From the NCBI GenBank assembly GCA_963723745.1, contig CAVRRZ010000005.1:372001-436000 (forward strand): a stretch of DNA of 64,000 nt. The letters are read 5' to 3'. Position numbers and translations under genes: made by a program. The DNA is from CAVRRZ01 sp963723745. Lineage in GTDB: Bacteria > Actinomycetota > Actinomycetes > Mycobacteriales > Geodermatophilaceae. The notes below the pieces were generated by a model that searched no databases, was not told the origin of the DNA, and saw only the letters and a program-made list of their open reading frames with translations. Of the stretch, positions 16,796 to 25,151 are shown one piece after another; positions within the stretch are counted from its first letter, which is position 1; each line of letters opens with the position of its first letter.

Positions 16796-17476
16796 CTATT
16801 CCGGACGTGACCCTTCTCGCGTCCCGGGTGCGACCACCCGCCAGACGGTGGTCGGGCGGAGGCCGTCCCCTTCGGTCTCCGGCACGTCGTGGACGGCCAC
16901 CTCGACCAGGCGCTCGACCGGGAGGTAGGGCCGGCCCGGGTCGCCGAGCAGGACGTCGGCACCGACTCGACGAGCACGGTCGAGGAAGGGCAGCACCCGC
17001 TCGGTCATTCCCCGGTCGTAGCAGACGTCGCCGGCCAGGACGACGTCGATGCCGTCCGGGAAGGCGCCGGCGAGCAGGTCCCCGACGACCCGGACCGGCC
17101 CGACCCCGTTGAGGGCGGCATTGACCGCGATGGCGGCCTGCCCGAACGGATCGACCTCGCTGGCCACCACCTCGGCCGCGCCGGCCAGCGCCGCCGCGAT
17201 CCCCACCAGGCCGCTGCCCGCGCCGAGGTCGAGCACCCGCCGTCCGGTCACCAGCGCGGGGGCGTCGAGCACCACCCGTGCCAGGGCCTGGCCACCGGGC
17301 CAGGCCGCCGCCCAGAAGGGCGGTTGGTCACCCGCACCGCCGGCGGCGTCCTCCATCGCCTCCCACAGGGCGACGACGTCGTCGGCCACGTGCAGGAGCA
17401 CCTCGGGCACCAGCGCCGGCCGTGCCGGACGCGTGTGTGCCCGGACGAAGTCCGCCGACACGGGGCCCTGCGGCAT
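16796..17476 (-). CDS. class I SAM-dependent methyltransferase (ETFB-lysine-MTase-like)
   Basis: A 226-residue methyltransferase. The SAM motif I is VLDLGAGSGLVGIAAALAG near residue 80, followed by VVASEVDPFGQAAIAVNAAL (motif II acid) near residue 105 and IDVVLAGDVCYDRGMTERVL near residue 140. The APFWAAAWPGG-like stretch just before motif I (PPFWAAAWPGGQALAR) is typical of the METTL20/ETFB lysine methyltransferase group and related small-molecule N-methyltransferases. The substrate here is unknown. The USP stop lies 15 bases upstream of its start, so they may share a transcript. Confidence 0.88.
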   Translation of the reverse strand: MPQGPVSADFVRAHTRPARPALVPEVLLHVADDVVALWEAMEDAAGGAGDQPPFWAAAWPGGQALARVVLDAPALVTGRRVLDLGAGSGLVGIAAALAGAAEVVASEVDPFGQAAIAVNAALNGVGPVRVVGDLLAGAFPDGIDVVLAGDVCYDRGMTERVLPFLDRARRVGADVLLGDPGRPYLPVERLVEVAVHDVPETEGDGLRPTTVWRVVAPGTREGSRPE

Positions 17477-17491
17477 CAGCCGCCCGTCCGG

Positions 17492-17998
17492 TCAGGCGGG
17501 GAGCGTGCTGTGGCCCTCGACGAGGCCCTTGCCTGTGCCGGCGCGGATCACGGTGACCGGGCACGGGGCGTGGTGGACGACCTGGTCGCTCACCGAGCCC
17601 AGGAGCAGGCCGCTGAACCCGCCGCGGCCGCGCGCACCCACGACCACCAGGTCGGCGCCCGCAGCGGCCTCGATGAGGCCCTTGGCCGGCGAGCGGTGGA
17701 CGACGTGACAGGTCACCCGTACCGACGGGGCGAGGTTCGCGGCCCGAACGTGCCGGGTCAGCTCCTCGAAGACCGCGGCGGCCCAATCCTCCATGGGCGG
17801 CACGTAGCCGGGCGTCCAGGAGCTCGGCCGGGGAGCGGTGGTCATGCTCCAGCTGCGCATGACGTGCAGGTCCATGTCCGCGCGCCGGGCCAGTTCTCCG
17901 GCCCACCGAAGGGCGTGTTGCGCGTTCTCGGAACCGTCGTGCCCGACGAGGATCCCGCCCTCGATCTGCACCGACTCGGCGACGCCCTGATCCACCAC
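17492..17998 (-). CDS. universal stress protein
   Basis: A single-domain USP of about 168 residues. GGILVGHDGSENAQHALRWA opens the domain and the nucleotide loop GARGRGGFSGLLLGSVSDQV, near residue 130, keeps G-x2-G-x9-G-S, implying ATP binding. GTG 17,998 was chosen because ACGGAGG lies just upstream; an in-frame GTG at 18,016 would put that site inside the gene. A methyltransferase gene follows 15 bases downstream. No clear DosR-like palindrome was seen upstream, unlike the tandem USP. Confidence 0.88.
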   Translation of the reverse strand: MVDQGVAESVQIEGGILVGHDGSENAQHALRWAGELARRADMDLHVMRSWSMTTAPRPSSWTPGYVPPMEDWAAAVFEELTRHVRAANLAPSVRVTCHVVHRSPAKGLIEAAAGADLVVVGARGRGGFSGLLLGSVSDQVVHHAPCPVTVIRAGTGKGLVEGHSTLPA

Positions 17999-18102
17999 GA
18001 CCGACCTCCGTTTCACGCCCCGGCGCCCTCCGCCGGTGGCGACAGGTTCTCACCCTGCCACCCGCGCAGGACGCAGCCCCCGCGTGCGAGTTCCTGGCAC
18101 TT

Positions 18103-18795
18103 TCAGCCGGCGACCGGCTCGCGGCCCTCCGTGAGCGCGCTGGCGTCGTCCGGGAGGACGGCGGTGAGCGACTGAAGGGCCCGTTCGATCTGGCCGGTGA
18201 GCCGGCGCAGGTAGGCGCGGGCCTCGTCCCGCTGGCGGCGCAGGTCCGCCATCTCGGTCTCCAGCGCCGCCCGGCGCAGGGCGGCGGTCGCCTCCGCGTC
18301 CGCCCGGACCCGCTCGGCCTCCTCGCGCAGCGCGGAGGCCTCCTGCAGCAGCGCCTCGGCCTCCTGGCGCGCCCGGGTGAGCTCGGCCGCCGCGACGGCG
18401 CGCTCCCTGCGCGCCTCCTCGCGGGCCACCGTCGCCGCCTCGCGCAGCGCGGTCACGTTGGCCATGCGCGCCTGGGCCTCGGCCCGCGCCTCGGCGAGGA
18501 TCTCCTCCGCGCGGTCCTCGGGGCGCCGCCGGGCGTCGACCAGCGCGGTCGCAGCCGCGTGGTAGCGCTCGAGGACGGAGTGCAGATGGCGGCGCAGCGA
18601 ACGCCGATCCTCCTCCGCCTCCTGCACGTAGGCGTCGACCGCCAGCCGGTCGTAGCCGCGGCGGGCGATCTCGAACAGGGGCCCGGTGCCGAGCAGGTCG
18701 GTCAGCCCGGCCGACGGCTGCCCGGCTCCACCGTCCTCCGACGTCCCGCGCTCCTCGACCCGGTTGCCCTCCATGACGTACGCACGACCCGACAT
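18103..18795 (-). CDS. DivIVA-like coiled-coil protein
   Basis: A 230-residue protein with a DivIVA-type N-terminal motif, FEIARRGYDRLAVDAYVQEA, near residue 50, followed by a long Ala/Glu/Arg coiled coil to about residue 210 (repeats such as ARAEAQARMANVTALREAAT). Proteins like this assemble at curved membranes or scaffold wall growth; the exact role here is unknown. ATG 18,795 has a strong AGGGGG seven bases upstream. The frame is open further upstream to 19,107 but without coding character. Confidence 0.82.
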   Translation of the reverse strand: MSGRAYVMEGNRVEERGTSEDGGAGQPSAGLTDLLGTGPLFEIARRGYDRLAVDAYVQEAEEDRRSLRRHLHSVLERYHAAATALVDARRRPEDRAEEILAEARAEAQARMANVTALREAATVAREEARRERAVAAAELTRARQEAEALLQEASALREEAERVRADAEATAALRRAALETEMADLRRQRDEARAYLRRLTGQIERALQSLTAVLPDDASALTEGREPVAG

Positions 18796-19120
18796 CCAGT
18801 TCCCCCTCCCCCACCGACCTCGACCCGTCGTCCAGCGGGCTGCCCGGCCGGTTCCCATGTGCTGCGAGGCCGCGCCCTGGACGACGGCCTCGGCACGACC
18901 GTCGCAGAGCCGGTCCGGCGTGGCGCGCGGACCACGACGCGCCGTGATCCCCTCGTGACACGACACGGCCACATCTCGGCGCCCCGCAGCCGGACGCTCA
19001 CCCTGTGTCGTCGCGCCGCTCCGGCGGGCAGAACGGGAGAAGCACAGCGGGCGGGCATACCGGGGCGCCGTCCGCTGTTGGCAGGGCATAGGTAGTTGCG
19101 ATTTCAATCAAGGGAGCGAC
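18796..19120. other. 325-base divergent intergenic region
   Basis: No convincing gene. The last 35 bases before the luciferase-like gene are notably AT-rich for this genome (CATAGGTAGTTGCGATTTC, then AATCAAGG), with imperfect dyad symmetry TAGTTGcgatTTCAATCA around 19,090-19,109. TTGGCA at about 19,079 could be a -35. The rest is GC-rich without clear structure. Confidence 0.45.
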
Positions 19121-20221
19121 ATGCAGTTCGGCGTCTTCTCGGTCAGCGACATCACCGCCGACCCGACCACCGGGCGCACCCCGTCCGAGGCCGAGCGGCT
19201 CCAGGCCGTGCTGACCATCGCGCGCAAGACGGAGGAGGTCGGCCTCGACGTCTTCGCCCTCGGCGAGCATCACAACCCGCCGTTCTTCTCCTCCTCCCCC
19301 ACGACCACGCTGGCCTTCCTCGCCGCGCAGACCCGGACGCTGCAGCTGTCGACCGCCACCACGCTGATCACCACCAACGACCCGGTGAAGATCGCCGAGG
19401 ACTACGCGATGCTCCAGCACCTCGCGGGTGGCCGGGTGGACCTCATGCTCGGCCGGGGCAACACCGGACCGGTCTACCCCTGGTTCGGCCAGGACATCCG
19501 CAACGGCATCGAGCTCGCCGTCGAGAACTACGCCCTCCTCCACCGGCTGTGGCGCGAGGACGTCGTCGACTGGACGGGCCGCTTCCGCACCCCCTTGCAG
19601 GGCTTCACCTCGACCCCGCGGCCGCTCGACGGCGTGCCGCCTTTCGTCTGGCACGGCTCCATCCGCTCGCCGCAGATCGCCGAGCAGGCGGCCTACTACG
19701 GCGACGGGTTCTTCTCCAACCACATCTTCTGGCCGGCCGAGCACACGAAGAAGATGGTCGAGTTCTACCGGCGCCGCTTCGAGCACTACGGCCACGGAGC
19801 CGCTGACCAGGCGATCGTCGGCCTCGGTGGGCAGGTGTTCGTCCGGAAGAACTCCCAGGACGCGATCGCCGAGTTCCGCCCGTACTTCGACAACGCGCCC
19901 GTGTACGGGCACGGGCCCTCGCTCGAGGACTTCAGCCGCGAGACACCGCTGACCGTCGGCAGTCCTCAGCAGGTCATCGACCGGACGCTGGGCTTCCGGG
20001 AGTACGTGGGCGACTACCAGCGCCAGCTGTTCCTCGTCGACCACGCGGGGCTGCCACTGAAGACCGTCCTCGAGCAGCTGGACATCCTCGGCGAGGAGGT
20101 CGTGCCGGTCCTGCGCCGCGAGTTCGCCGCCCGCAAGCCCGCGCACGTGCCCGACGCCCCCACGCACGAGTCGCTGGTGGCCGCAGCGCAGCCGCGTCCC
20201 GAGGAGGCGAGCACCCGATGA
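19121..20221 (+). CDS. CE1758-type FMN-dependent luciferase-like monooxygenase
   Basis: A 366-residue LLM-class flavin monooxygenase. Conserved stretches include VFALGEHHNPPFFSSSP near residue 48, LSTATTLITTNDPVKIAEDY near residue 78 and GGRVDLMLGRGNTGPVYPWF near residue 104, the last being the flavin-phosphate region. It uses reduced FMN supplied by a partner reductase; the next gene, overlapping by ATGA, encodes such a reductase. AAGGGAGCGAC precedes the ATG. The substrate of this pair is not known. The AT-rich dyad upstream suggests local repressor control. Confidence 0.9.
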   Translation: MQFGVFSVSDITADPTTGRTPSEAERLQAVLTIARKTEEVGLDVFALGEHHNPPFFSSSPTTTLAFLAAQTRTLQLSTATTLITTNDPVKIAEDYAMLQHLAGGRVDLMLGRGNTGPVYPWFGQDIRNGIELAVENYALLHRLWREDVVDWTGRFRTPLQGFTSTPRPLDGVPPFVWHGSIRSPQIAEQAAYYGDGFFSNHIFWPAEHTKKMVEFYRRRFEHYGHGAADQAIVGLGGQVFVRKNSQDAIAEFRPYFDNAPVYGHGPSLEDFSRETPLTVGSPQQVIDRTLGFREYVGDYQRQLFLVDHAGLPLKTVLEQLDILGEEVVPVLRREFAARKPAHVPDAPTHESLVAAAQPRPEEASTR

Positions 20222-20838
20222 GCACGCGCACCCTCGCCGTGGTCAGCGCAGGGCTCGGCGTCCCGTCGTCGACCCGCCTGCTCGCCGACCGGCTGACCAC
20301 CGCGACGGTCGACGCCCTCCAGGCACGGGGCGTGTCGATCACCGTCGAGGTCGTCGAGCTGCGCGAGCACGCCCGGGACCTGGCGGACAACCTGGTCACC
20401 GGCTTCGCCAACACGTCCCTGCAGGCCGCCGTCGACACGGTGGTGGGCGCCGACGGCCTGATCGCCGTGACGCCGATCTTCTCCGCCTCCTACAGCGGGC
20501 TGTTCAAGACCTTCTTCGACGTCCTCGACAAGGACGCCCTGTCGGGCCGGCCGGCGCTCCTGGCCGCGACCGCCGGGACGCCACGGCACTCGCTGGCGCT
20601 CGAGCACGCACTCCGCCCGCTGTTCGGCTACCTGCGCGCGATCCCCGTGCCCACCGCCGTCTTCGCAGCGGCCGAGGACTGGGGCAGCGGCGACGCTCCG
20701 TCCGGCGCCCTGGGCGACCGCGTCCGGCGGGCCGCGGGCGAACTGGCCGACCGGGTGGCGGCGCGACCGCCGGCCGCCCCCGTCGACCCGTTCGCGGACC
20801 CGGCGACGCCGTTCGAGCAGCTGCTCCGCGGCGAGTGA
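20218..20838 (+). CDS. CE1759-type NAD(P)H-dependent FMN reductase
   Basis: A 206-residue flavodoxin-like FMN reductase. The N-terminal loop VVSAGLGVPSSTRLLADRLT binds FMN phosphate, and ADGLIAVTPIFSASYSGLFK near residue 80, followed by TFFDVLDKDAL, is the core of the NADPH_FMN_red fold. It would supply FMNH2 to the overlapping luciferase-like monooxygenase. ATG 20,218 sits inside the last codons of that gene (ATGA). The two genes form a two-component oxygenase operon that ends here, facing a convergent kinase gene 8 bases away. Confidence 0.9.
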   Translation: MSTRTLAVVSAGLGVPSSTRLLADRLTTATVDALQARGVSITVEVVELREHARDLADNLVTGFANTSLQAAVDTVVGADGLIAVTPIFSASYSGLFKTFFDVLDKDALSGRPALLAATAGTPRHSLALEHALRPLFGYLRAIPVPTAVFAAAEDWGSGDAPSGALGDRVRRAAGELADRVAARPPAAPVDPFADPATPFEQLLRGE

Positions 20839-20846
20839 CGCGCTAG

Positions 20847-22523
20847 CTAGAGGAGCCCCCCGGCCCGCAGGTTCAGCCACAGCAGCGCACCGGCGGCCAC
20901 CAGGCCGCCCGCCGTGGCCAGCGCCAGCGCCACCCGCCGGACGCTCCACCGCTGCACCTGCAGCGGCTCCCGGGCGGGCAGCAGAGCGCGGAACTCGCCG
21001 ATCAGGTCCCGGCCGGCTTCGTCGATCAGGCGGCGCAGCTGTCGGGGGACGGTCACCGGACTGGTCGCGGCACAGGCCTCGGCCAGCTCGTCGTCGTCGA
21101 AGAAGGCGCGCGCCCGGTGGAGGGTGCGCTCGGGGCCGACGAGGAGCCCGAGGACGAGCAGCATGTCCGCGAGGTCCACCGCCTGCCGCCAGCGCGAGGG
21201 CCGCAGCTCCCCGAACGAGACGTCGACGAGCACCACCCGGGTGCCCTGGACCAGCACGTTGGACGGCTTGATGTCCCGATGCGCGGCTCCGGCCGACCAG
21301 AGCCGCCGCACCTCGCGCAGCGCGTCGTCCACGACCTCGTCCGAGCCGTCGGAGTCGAGGATCTCCACGGCACCCGGCACCAGCTCGGTGACCAGCAGGT
21401 ACTCCCGGCCGGCGTCCACCTCCGCCACGCCGACCGGCTCGGGGACGGCGACGCCGCCGTCGCGCAGCAGTCGCAGCATGTAGTCCTCGTGCTCGACCAG
21501 TCGGCGCACCGACGAGAAGGGCGCCTCGTCCTCGAGCCGGCCGTAGCGCAGGACGCGGAAGAACTTGTACCAGCGGTCGGAGCGCAGGTGGGTGGCGGCA
21601 TAGAGCTTGCCGAAGAGGTGCTCCGGCGGCCCCTCGGCCAGCCGGAGCCGGCACGGGGTCGAGCCCGCCGAGCCGTCGAGCCGGTAAGGCTCGATGGCCG
21701 ACAGCTCCAGCCCGAGCTGGTCGCGCGCCGCGGCGAGCACCCGGGCGGTCCGGGCGGCGTCGAGGGCGAGGTGGGCGTGGACCTCCCGCCGGTACCGCAC
21801 CGGGAAGCCGTCGTCCGGCACGAGCAGGGTGAAGGCGAGCGCCGCCGCGGCGCAGCCGACGACGGCGCTGAGCACCGACGTCACCGCGGTGCTCTGGCCG
21901 AGCACGACGCGGGCGACGACCTGGCCCGCGATCAGCACCACGACCACGGCCCAGCCGATGCGCCGGGCCCGGCCCGCCGGCACCAGCGCGTACAGCGTGG
22001 CGGTGGCGATCGTGGCGAACACCAGCACCGGCCAGGGGGGCAGCACCAGGTGGGCGGCCGACCCGGTCACGCCCCTCCGCACGCCACGGAGCAGCGAGGT
22101 GTCCCCCGCCGCCACCACGGCGAGCGCGGCGATGACCCAGATCGTCCCGAGGTAGACGAGCAGTGCCCGCCACCGGGCGAACCAGGCGAGCACCAGGGCC
22201 GTGGGCACCCACAGCACGCGGAACCCCAACGGTACGGCGAACGCCACGACGTTCGCGGAGAGCTCGACGGCCCAGGACGGACGGCGCGCCGCCCGCTCCA
22301 GGGACCGGTCGAGGTCCGCAAGCGCCGCCAGGTTCGCACCGGCCTCGAGGCCCAGCAGCACGACGCCGGTCACGAGCACGGCGGTCCAGCCCCAGACCGC
22401 TCGCGGCGACCTGCGCCGGCGGCGGTCCTGACCCGACGGCCGACGGCGCCGGGCACCGTCGGCCCAGGACGGTCGCCGCGCGGAGTTCCCGGACACCGGG
22501 CCCCCGCCGCGCACCGTGTCCAC
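20847..22523 (-). CDS. membrane-anchored kinase-like protein
   Basis: A protein of about 558 residues. An Arg-rich cytosolic N-terminus leads to about six hydrophobic segments (residues about 50-255, first AVLVTGVVLLGLEAGANL), then a protein-kinase-like domain. The kinase shows a Lys in LFGKLYAATHL, a Glu in VEHEDYMLRLL, HRDIKPSNVLVQ near residue 440, and VDVSFGELRPS where DFG is expected. A final helix is LALATAGGLVAAGALLW. The HRD-Asn set suggests a phosphotransferase, but the altered DFG leaves activity open. GTG 22,523 follows GGGAGGT. It is divergent from a PAP2-kinase fusion. Confidence 0.75.
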   Translation of the reverse strand: MDTVRGGGPVSGNSARRPSWADGARRRRPSGQDRRRRRSPRAVWGWTAVLVTGVVLLGLEAGANLAALADLDRSLERAARRPSWAVELSANVVAFAVPLGFRVLWVPTALVLAWFARWRALLVYLGTIWVIAALAVVAAGDTSLLRGVRRGVTGSAAHLVLPPWPVLVFATIATATLYALVPAGRARRIGWAVVVVLIAGQVVARVVLGQSTAVTSVLSAVVGCAAAALAFTLLVPDDGFPVRYRREVHAHLALDAARTARVLAAARDQLGLELSAIEPYRLDGSAGSTPCRLRLAEGPPEHLFGKLYAATHLRSDRWYKFFRVLRYGRLEDEAPFSSVRRLVEHEDYMLRLLRDGGVAVPEPVGVAEVDAGREYLLVTELVPGAVEILDSDGSDEVVDDALREVRRLWSAGAAHRDIKPSNVLVQGTRVVLVDVSFGELRPSRWRQAVDLADMLLVLGLLVGPERTLHRARAFFDDDELAEACAATSPVTVPRQLRRLIDEAGRDLIGEFRALLPAREPLQVQRWSVRRVALALATAGGLVAAGALLWLNLRAGGLL

Positions 22524-22712
22524 CGCACCTCCCGGTGTCGGGACTGCTCCTCGACGGCCATCCTGTCCGGTCCAGGCGCCTCCGGGCGAGAACGGGCCCC
22601 TCCGGCGGACGACGGTGCCGGCGTCGTGGGCGCGCACGCCGGACCGACGACCCGGACGTCTCGGGGGCGCAAGACCCTCCCCGCTGGTCGCCGGGATGCG
22701 GTGGACTGAGGC

Positions 22713-25151
22713 ATGGCGACCGGGACGTCCGCCCAGGCGCGGCTGCGAGAACCGCGACCTGCCCCGCGCAGCCCCGACGGAGCTGTCCAGCGGTATCCCG
22801 CGGACCTGGTCCGCGTGTTCCTCGGGGTCGCCGTCCTCGGCATCGGCTTCCTGCTGGCGCAGCGCGGTGAGCTGTCGCTGTTCGAACTGAACGTGTTCCG
22901 CCTGTTCAACGGCCTACCCGGCATCTTCTACCCGGTCGTGTGGGCCGTCATGCAACTGGGCAACGTGGTCGCCGTACCGGTGGTCGCCGCTGCCGCGGCA
23001 CTCACCAGGCGCTGGCGCATGGCGCGCGACCTGCTCGCCTCCGGCCTGCTGGCCTACCTGACCGCCGACCTGGTGAAGGGGGTCGTGGGGCGGGAGCGCC
23101 CGGCCGGGTTCCCGGTCGACGCCGCGCTGCGCGACGGCACGGTCAGCGGGATCGGCTTCATCTCCGGCCACTCCGCCGTCGCCGCAGCGCTGGCCGCAGC
23201 CGCGGCCCCGTACCTCTCCCGCCGGGCACGACGGGTGGCCTGGGCGCTGGCCTGGTCGGTGGCGCTCGCCCGTGTCTACGTCGGCGCGCACCTGCCGCTG
23301 GACGTCGTCGGCGGGGTGGCCACCGGCTGGGCCATCGGCGCGCTCGTGCACTGGATCTTCGGCGTCCCCCGCTGGCACCCGGACCGGACGCGGGTCGGTG
23401 CCATGCTGCGCAGCTTCGGACTGCCCGTCCACGACCTGCGCGAGTCCGCCGTGACGGCGCGCAGCTCGCACCCCTTCGAGGGCGTCGACGGCACCGGCCG
23501 CCGCGTGTACGTGAAGGTGCTCGACCCCGACCGCTTCGAGCGCGACTGGCTCTACCGGCTCTACCGGCTGGTGGCGGTGCGCGACATCAAGGACGCCGAC
23601 GCCGTCGCGCCCCTGGGCCAGCAGGCCGAGCACGAGGCGGTGGCGGCGATGACCGCCCGGGAGCGCGGCGTGCGGGTACCGCCCGTGCTGCTCGCCCGCG
23701 GGACCGACCGGGGCGCCGTCGTCGTCCAGGAGTACCTGGTGGGCCGACCGCTCGACGACCTGTCGCAGGAGGAGCTGACACCGGCGCTGCTGGCCGAGAC
23801 CTGGCGACAGGTGGGTCTGCTGCGACGGGCCCGCATCGCCCACCACGACCTGGTCACCTCGAGCGTGCTGGTCGACGGGGCGGGACGGCCCTGGATCGTG
23901 GACTTCGGCAACGCCGAGACCGGCGCCGACGACGACGACCTGGCCGGCGACGTGGCCGAACTCATGGCCTCCCTCTCCCTCCGGCTGGACGTGGGAACGG
24001 TCGCCGACTCGGCGGTCCGCGCCCTGGGCCGCCCCGCCGTCGAGGAGGCGCTGCCCCGGCTGGCTCCCCTGGGGCTGTCGCTGGCCACCCGGCGCGGGGT
24101 CCGGGACACCGGCCTGCGGCTGGGTGAGCTGCGGCGGGCGGTGCGCGCCCGACTGGAGCTGCCCGACCCGGACCGTCCGGAGGCGGCACCGGCGGGTCTG
24201 CTCCCACGGCTGCTGGTCACCTCTGGTGCGGTGCTGATCGTGGTCGGCGTCCCACTGCTCGCCGGCGCCACCGCGGTCGTCGAGTCGGTCGAGGTGGGTG
24301 GATGGCGCTGGCTGGGCGGAGCACTCGCGCTGGCCGTCCTCGCCCGGGCGGCGTTGGCGATGGCGGCCACCGCGACCGTCGAGCGCCGGCTGGCGCCGGG
24401 ACGCACGTTCGGTGCCTCGATGGTCGCCGACGGGGCCTCGCTGCTGTACGGGCGCGCAGGATGGCGGCGGGCGGCGGCCCGCTTCCTGGAGCGGGCGGGG
24501 GTCACGCCCGGGCCCGCCGTCCGGGCGGTCGACCGCTTCGCCGCCGCCAGCGTCGTCGCCGCCGTCGTGGTGGCCCTGGGCACGCTGGTCCTCGCCGGTG
24601 TCGAGGGTGCGCTCACCACCTGGCACACCCCCGACGCGATCCTCTCGTCGGTGCTCCTCGGGCTGGTCGCCTGGGCGCTGGTGCTCGGCGGCCAGTGGCT
24701 CGCCCGCGGTCGGCCGGCCGACCGGGCAGCCGGGGCGGCCGGCGGCGCCGACCGGCATGACGGACGGGGCCTGGTACGCGTCCTGGTGCGGGACCCGGCC
24801 GGCCCACTGGCCGATCCCCGCAGGTGGGCAGTGCTGCTGAGCTGGGCCGCCCTCGGCATCGGGATGGAGGCGGCCGCGCTCGCCGCCGCCCTGCACGGTG
24901 TCGGTGGCCAGGTGCCGCTGCTGGCGACGGTGACCATCTACGCCGCGCTGCACCTGCTCTGGACGGTCGTCCCCGCCACCGGGGCGCCCGTCGCCGCCGA
25001 CGTGGCGCTGCTGCTGGCGCTCAGCGCACTCGGCGCGCCACTGGCGGCCGCCTGCGCCGCCGTCCTCGTGTTCCGGGTGCTCGTGTTCTGGGCACCGGCA
25101 CTGCTCGGATCGGCCCTGACCACCCGGCTCGAGCACCGCCTGTTCCTGTGA
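22713..25151 (+). CDS. PAP2 phosphatase / kinase-like / multi-helix membrane fusion protein
   Basis: An 812-residue protein with three parts. Residues about 30-225 are a PAP2 phosphatase: KGVVGRERP, FISGHSAVAAAL and ARVYVGAHLPLDVVGG. Residues about 245-480 resemble a kinase: VYVKVLDPDRF, an AEHEA Glu, HHDLVTSSVLVDG and IVDFGNAETG. Residues about 500-810 are about seven membrane helices ending in FWAPALLG, resembling the flippase-like UPF0104 (LPG synthase membrane domain) group. It overlaps the next gene by GTGA. A role in removing phosphate from, or moving, a lipid carrier is plausible inference. PAP2 domain 3 has Ala for the usual Ser. Confidence 0.8.
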   Translation: MATGTSAQARLREPRPAPRSPDGAVQRYPADLVRVFLGVAVLGIGFLLAQRGELSLFELNVFRLFNGLPGIFYPVVWAVMQLGNVVAVPVVAAAAALTRRWRMARDLLASGLLAYLTADLVKGVVGRERPAGFPVDAALRDGTVSGIGFISGHSAVAAALAAAAAPYLSRRARRVAWALAWSVALARVYVGAHLPLDVVGGVATGWAIGALVHWIFGVPRWHPDRTRVGAMLRSFGLPVHDLRESAVTARSSHPFEGVDGTGRRVYVKVLDPDRFERDWLYRLYRLVAVRDIKDADAVAPLGQQAEHEAVAAMTARERGVRVPPVLLARGTDRGAVVVQEYLVGRPLDDLSQEELTPALLAETWRQVGLLRRARIAHHDLVTSSVLVDGAGRPWIVDFGNAETGADDDDLAGDVAELMASLSLRLDVGTVADSAVRALGRPAVEEALPRLAPLGLSLATRRGVRDTGLRLGELRRAVRARLELPDPDRPEAAPAGLLPRLLVTSGAVLIVVGVPLLAGATAVVESVEVGGWRWLGGALALAVLARAALAMAATATVERRLAPGRTFGASMVADGASLLYGRAGWRRAAARFLERAGVTPGPAVRAVDRFAAASVVAAVVVALGTLVLAGVEGALTTWHTPDAILSSVLLGLVAWALVLGGQWLARGRPADRAAGAAGGADRHDGRGLVRVLVRDPAGPLADPRRWAVLLSWAALGIGMEAAALAAALHGVGGQVPLLATVTIYAALHLLWTVVPATGAPVAADVALLLALSALGAPLAAACAAVLVFRVLVFWAPALLGSALTTRLEHRLFL

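Noticed and set aside
18796..19107. N-terminal extension of the DivIVA-like protein to 334 residues
   Set aside because: The extra 104 residues are Arg/Thr-rich shadow sequence, and a strong ribosome site precedes ATG 18,795.
20014..22212. 732-codon minus-strand ORF overlapping kinase and FMN-reductase genes
   Set aside because: Arg/Pro/Ala-rich without motifs, and it crosses two well-supported genes in other frames.
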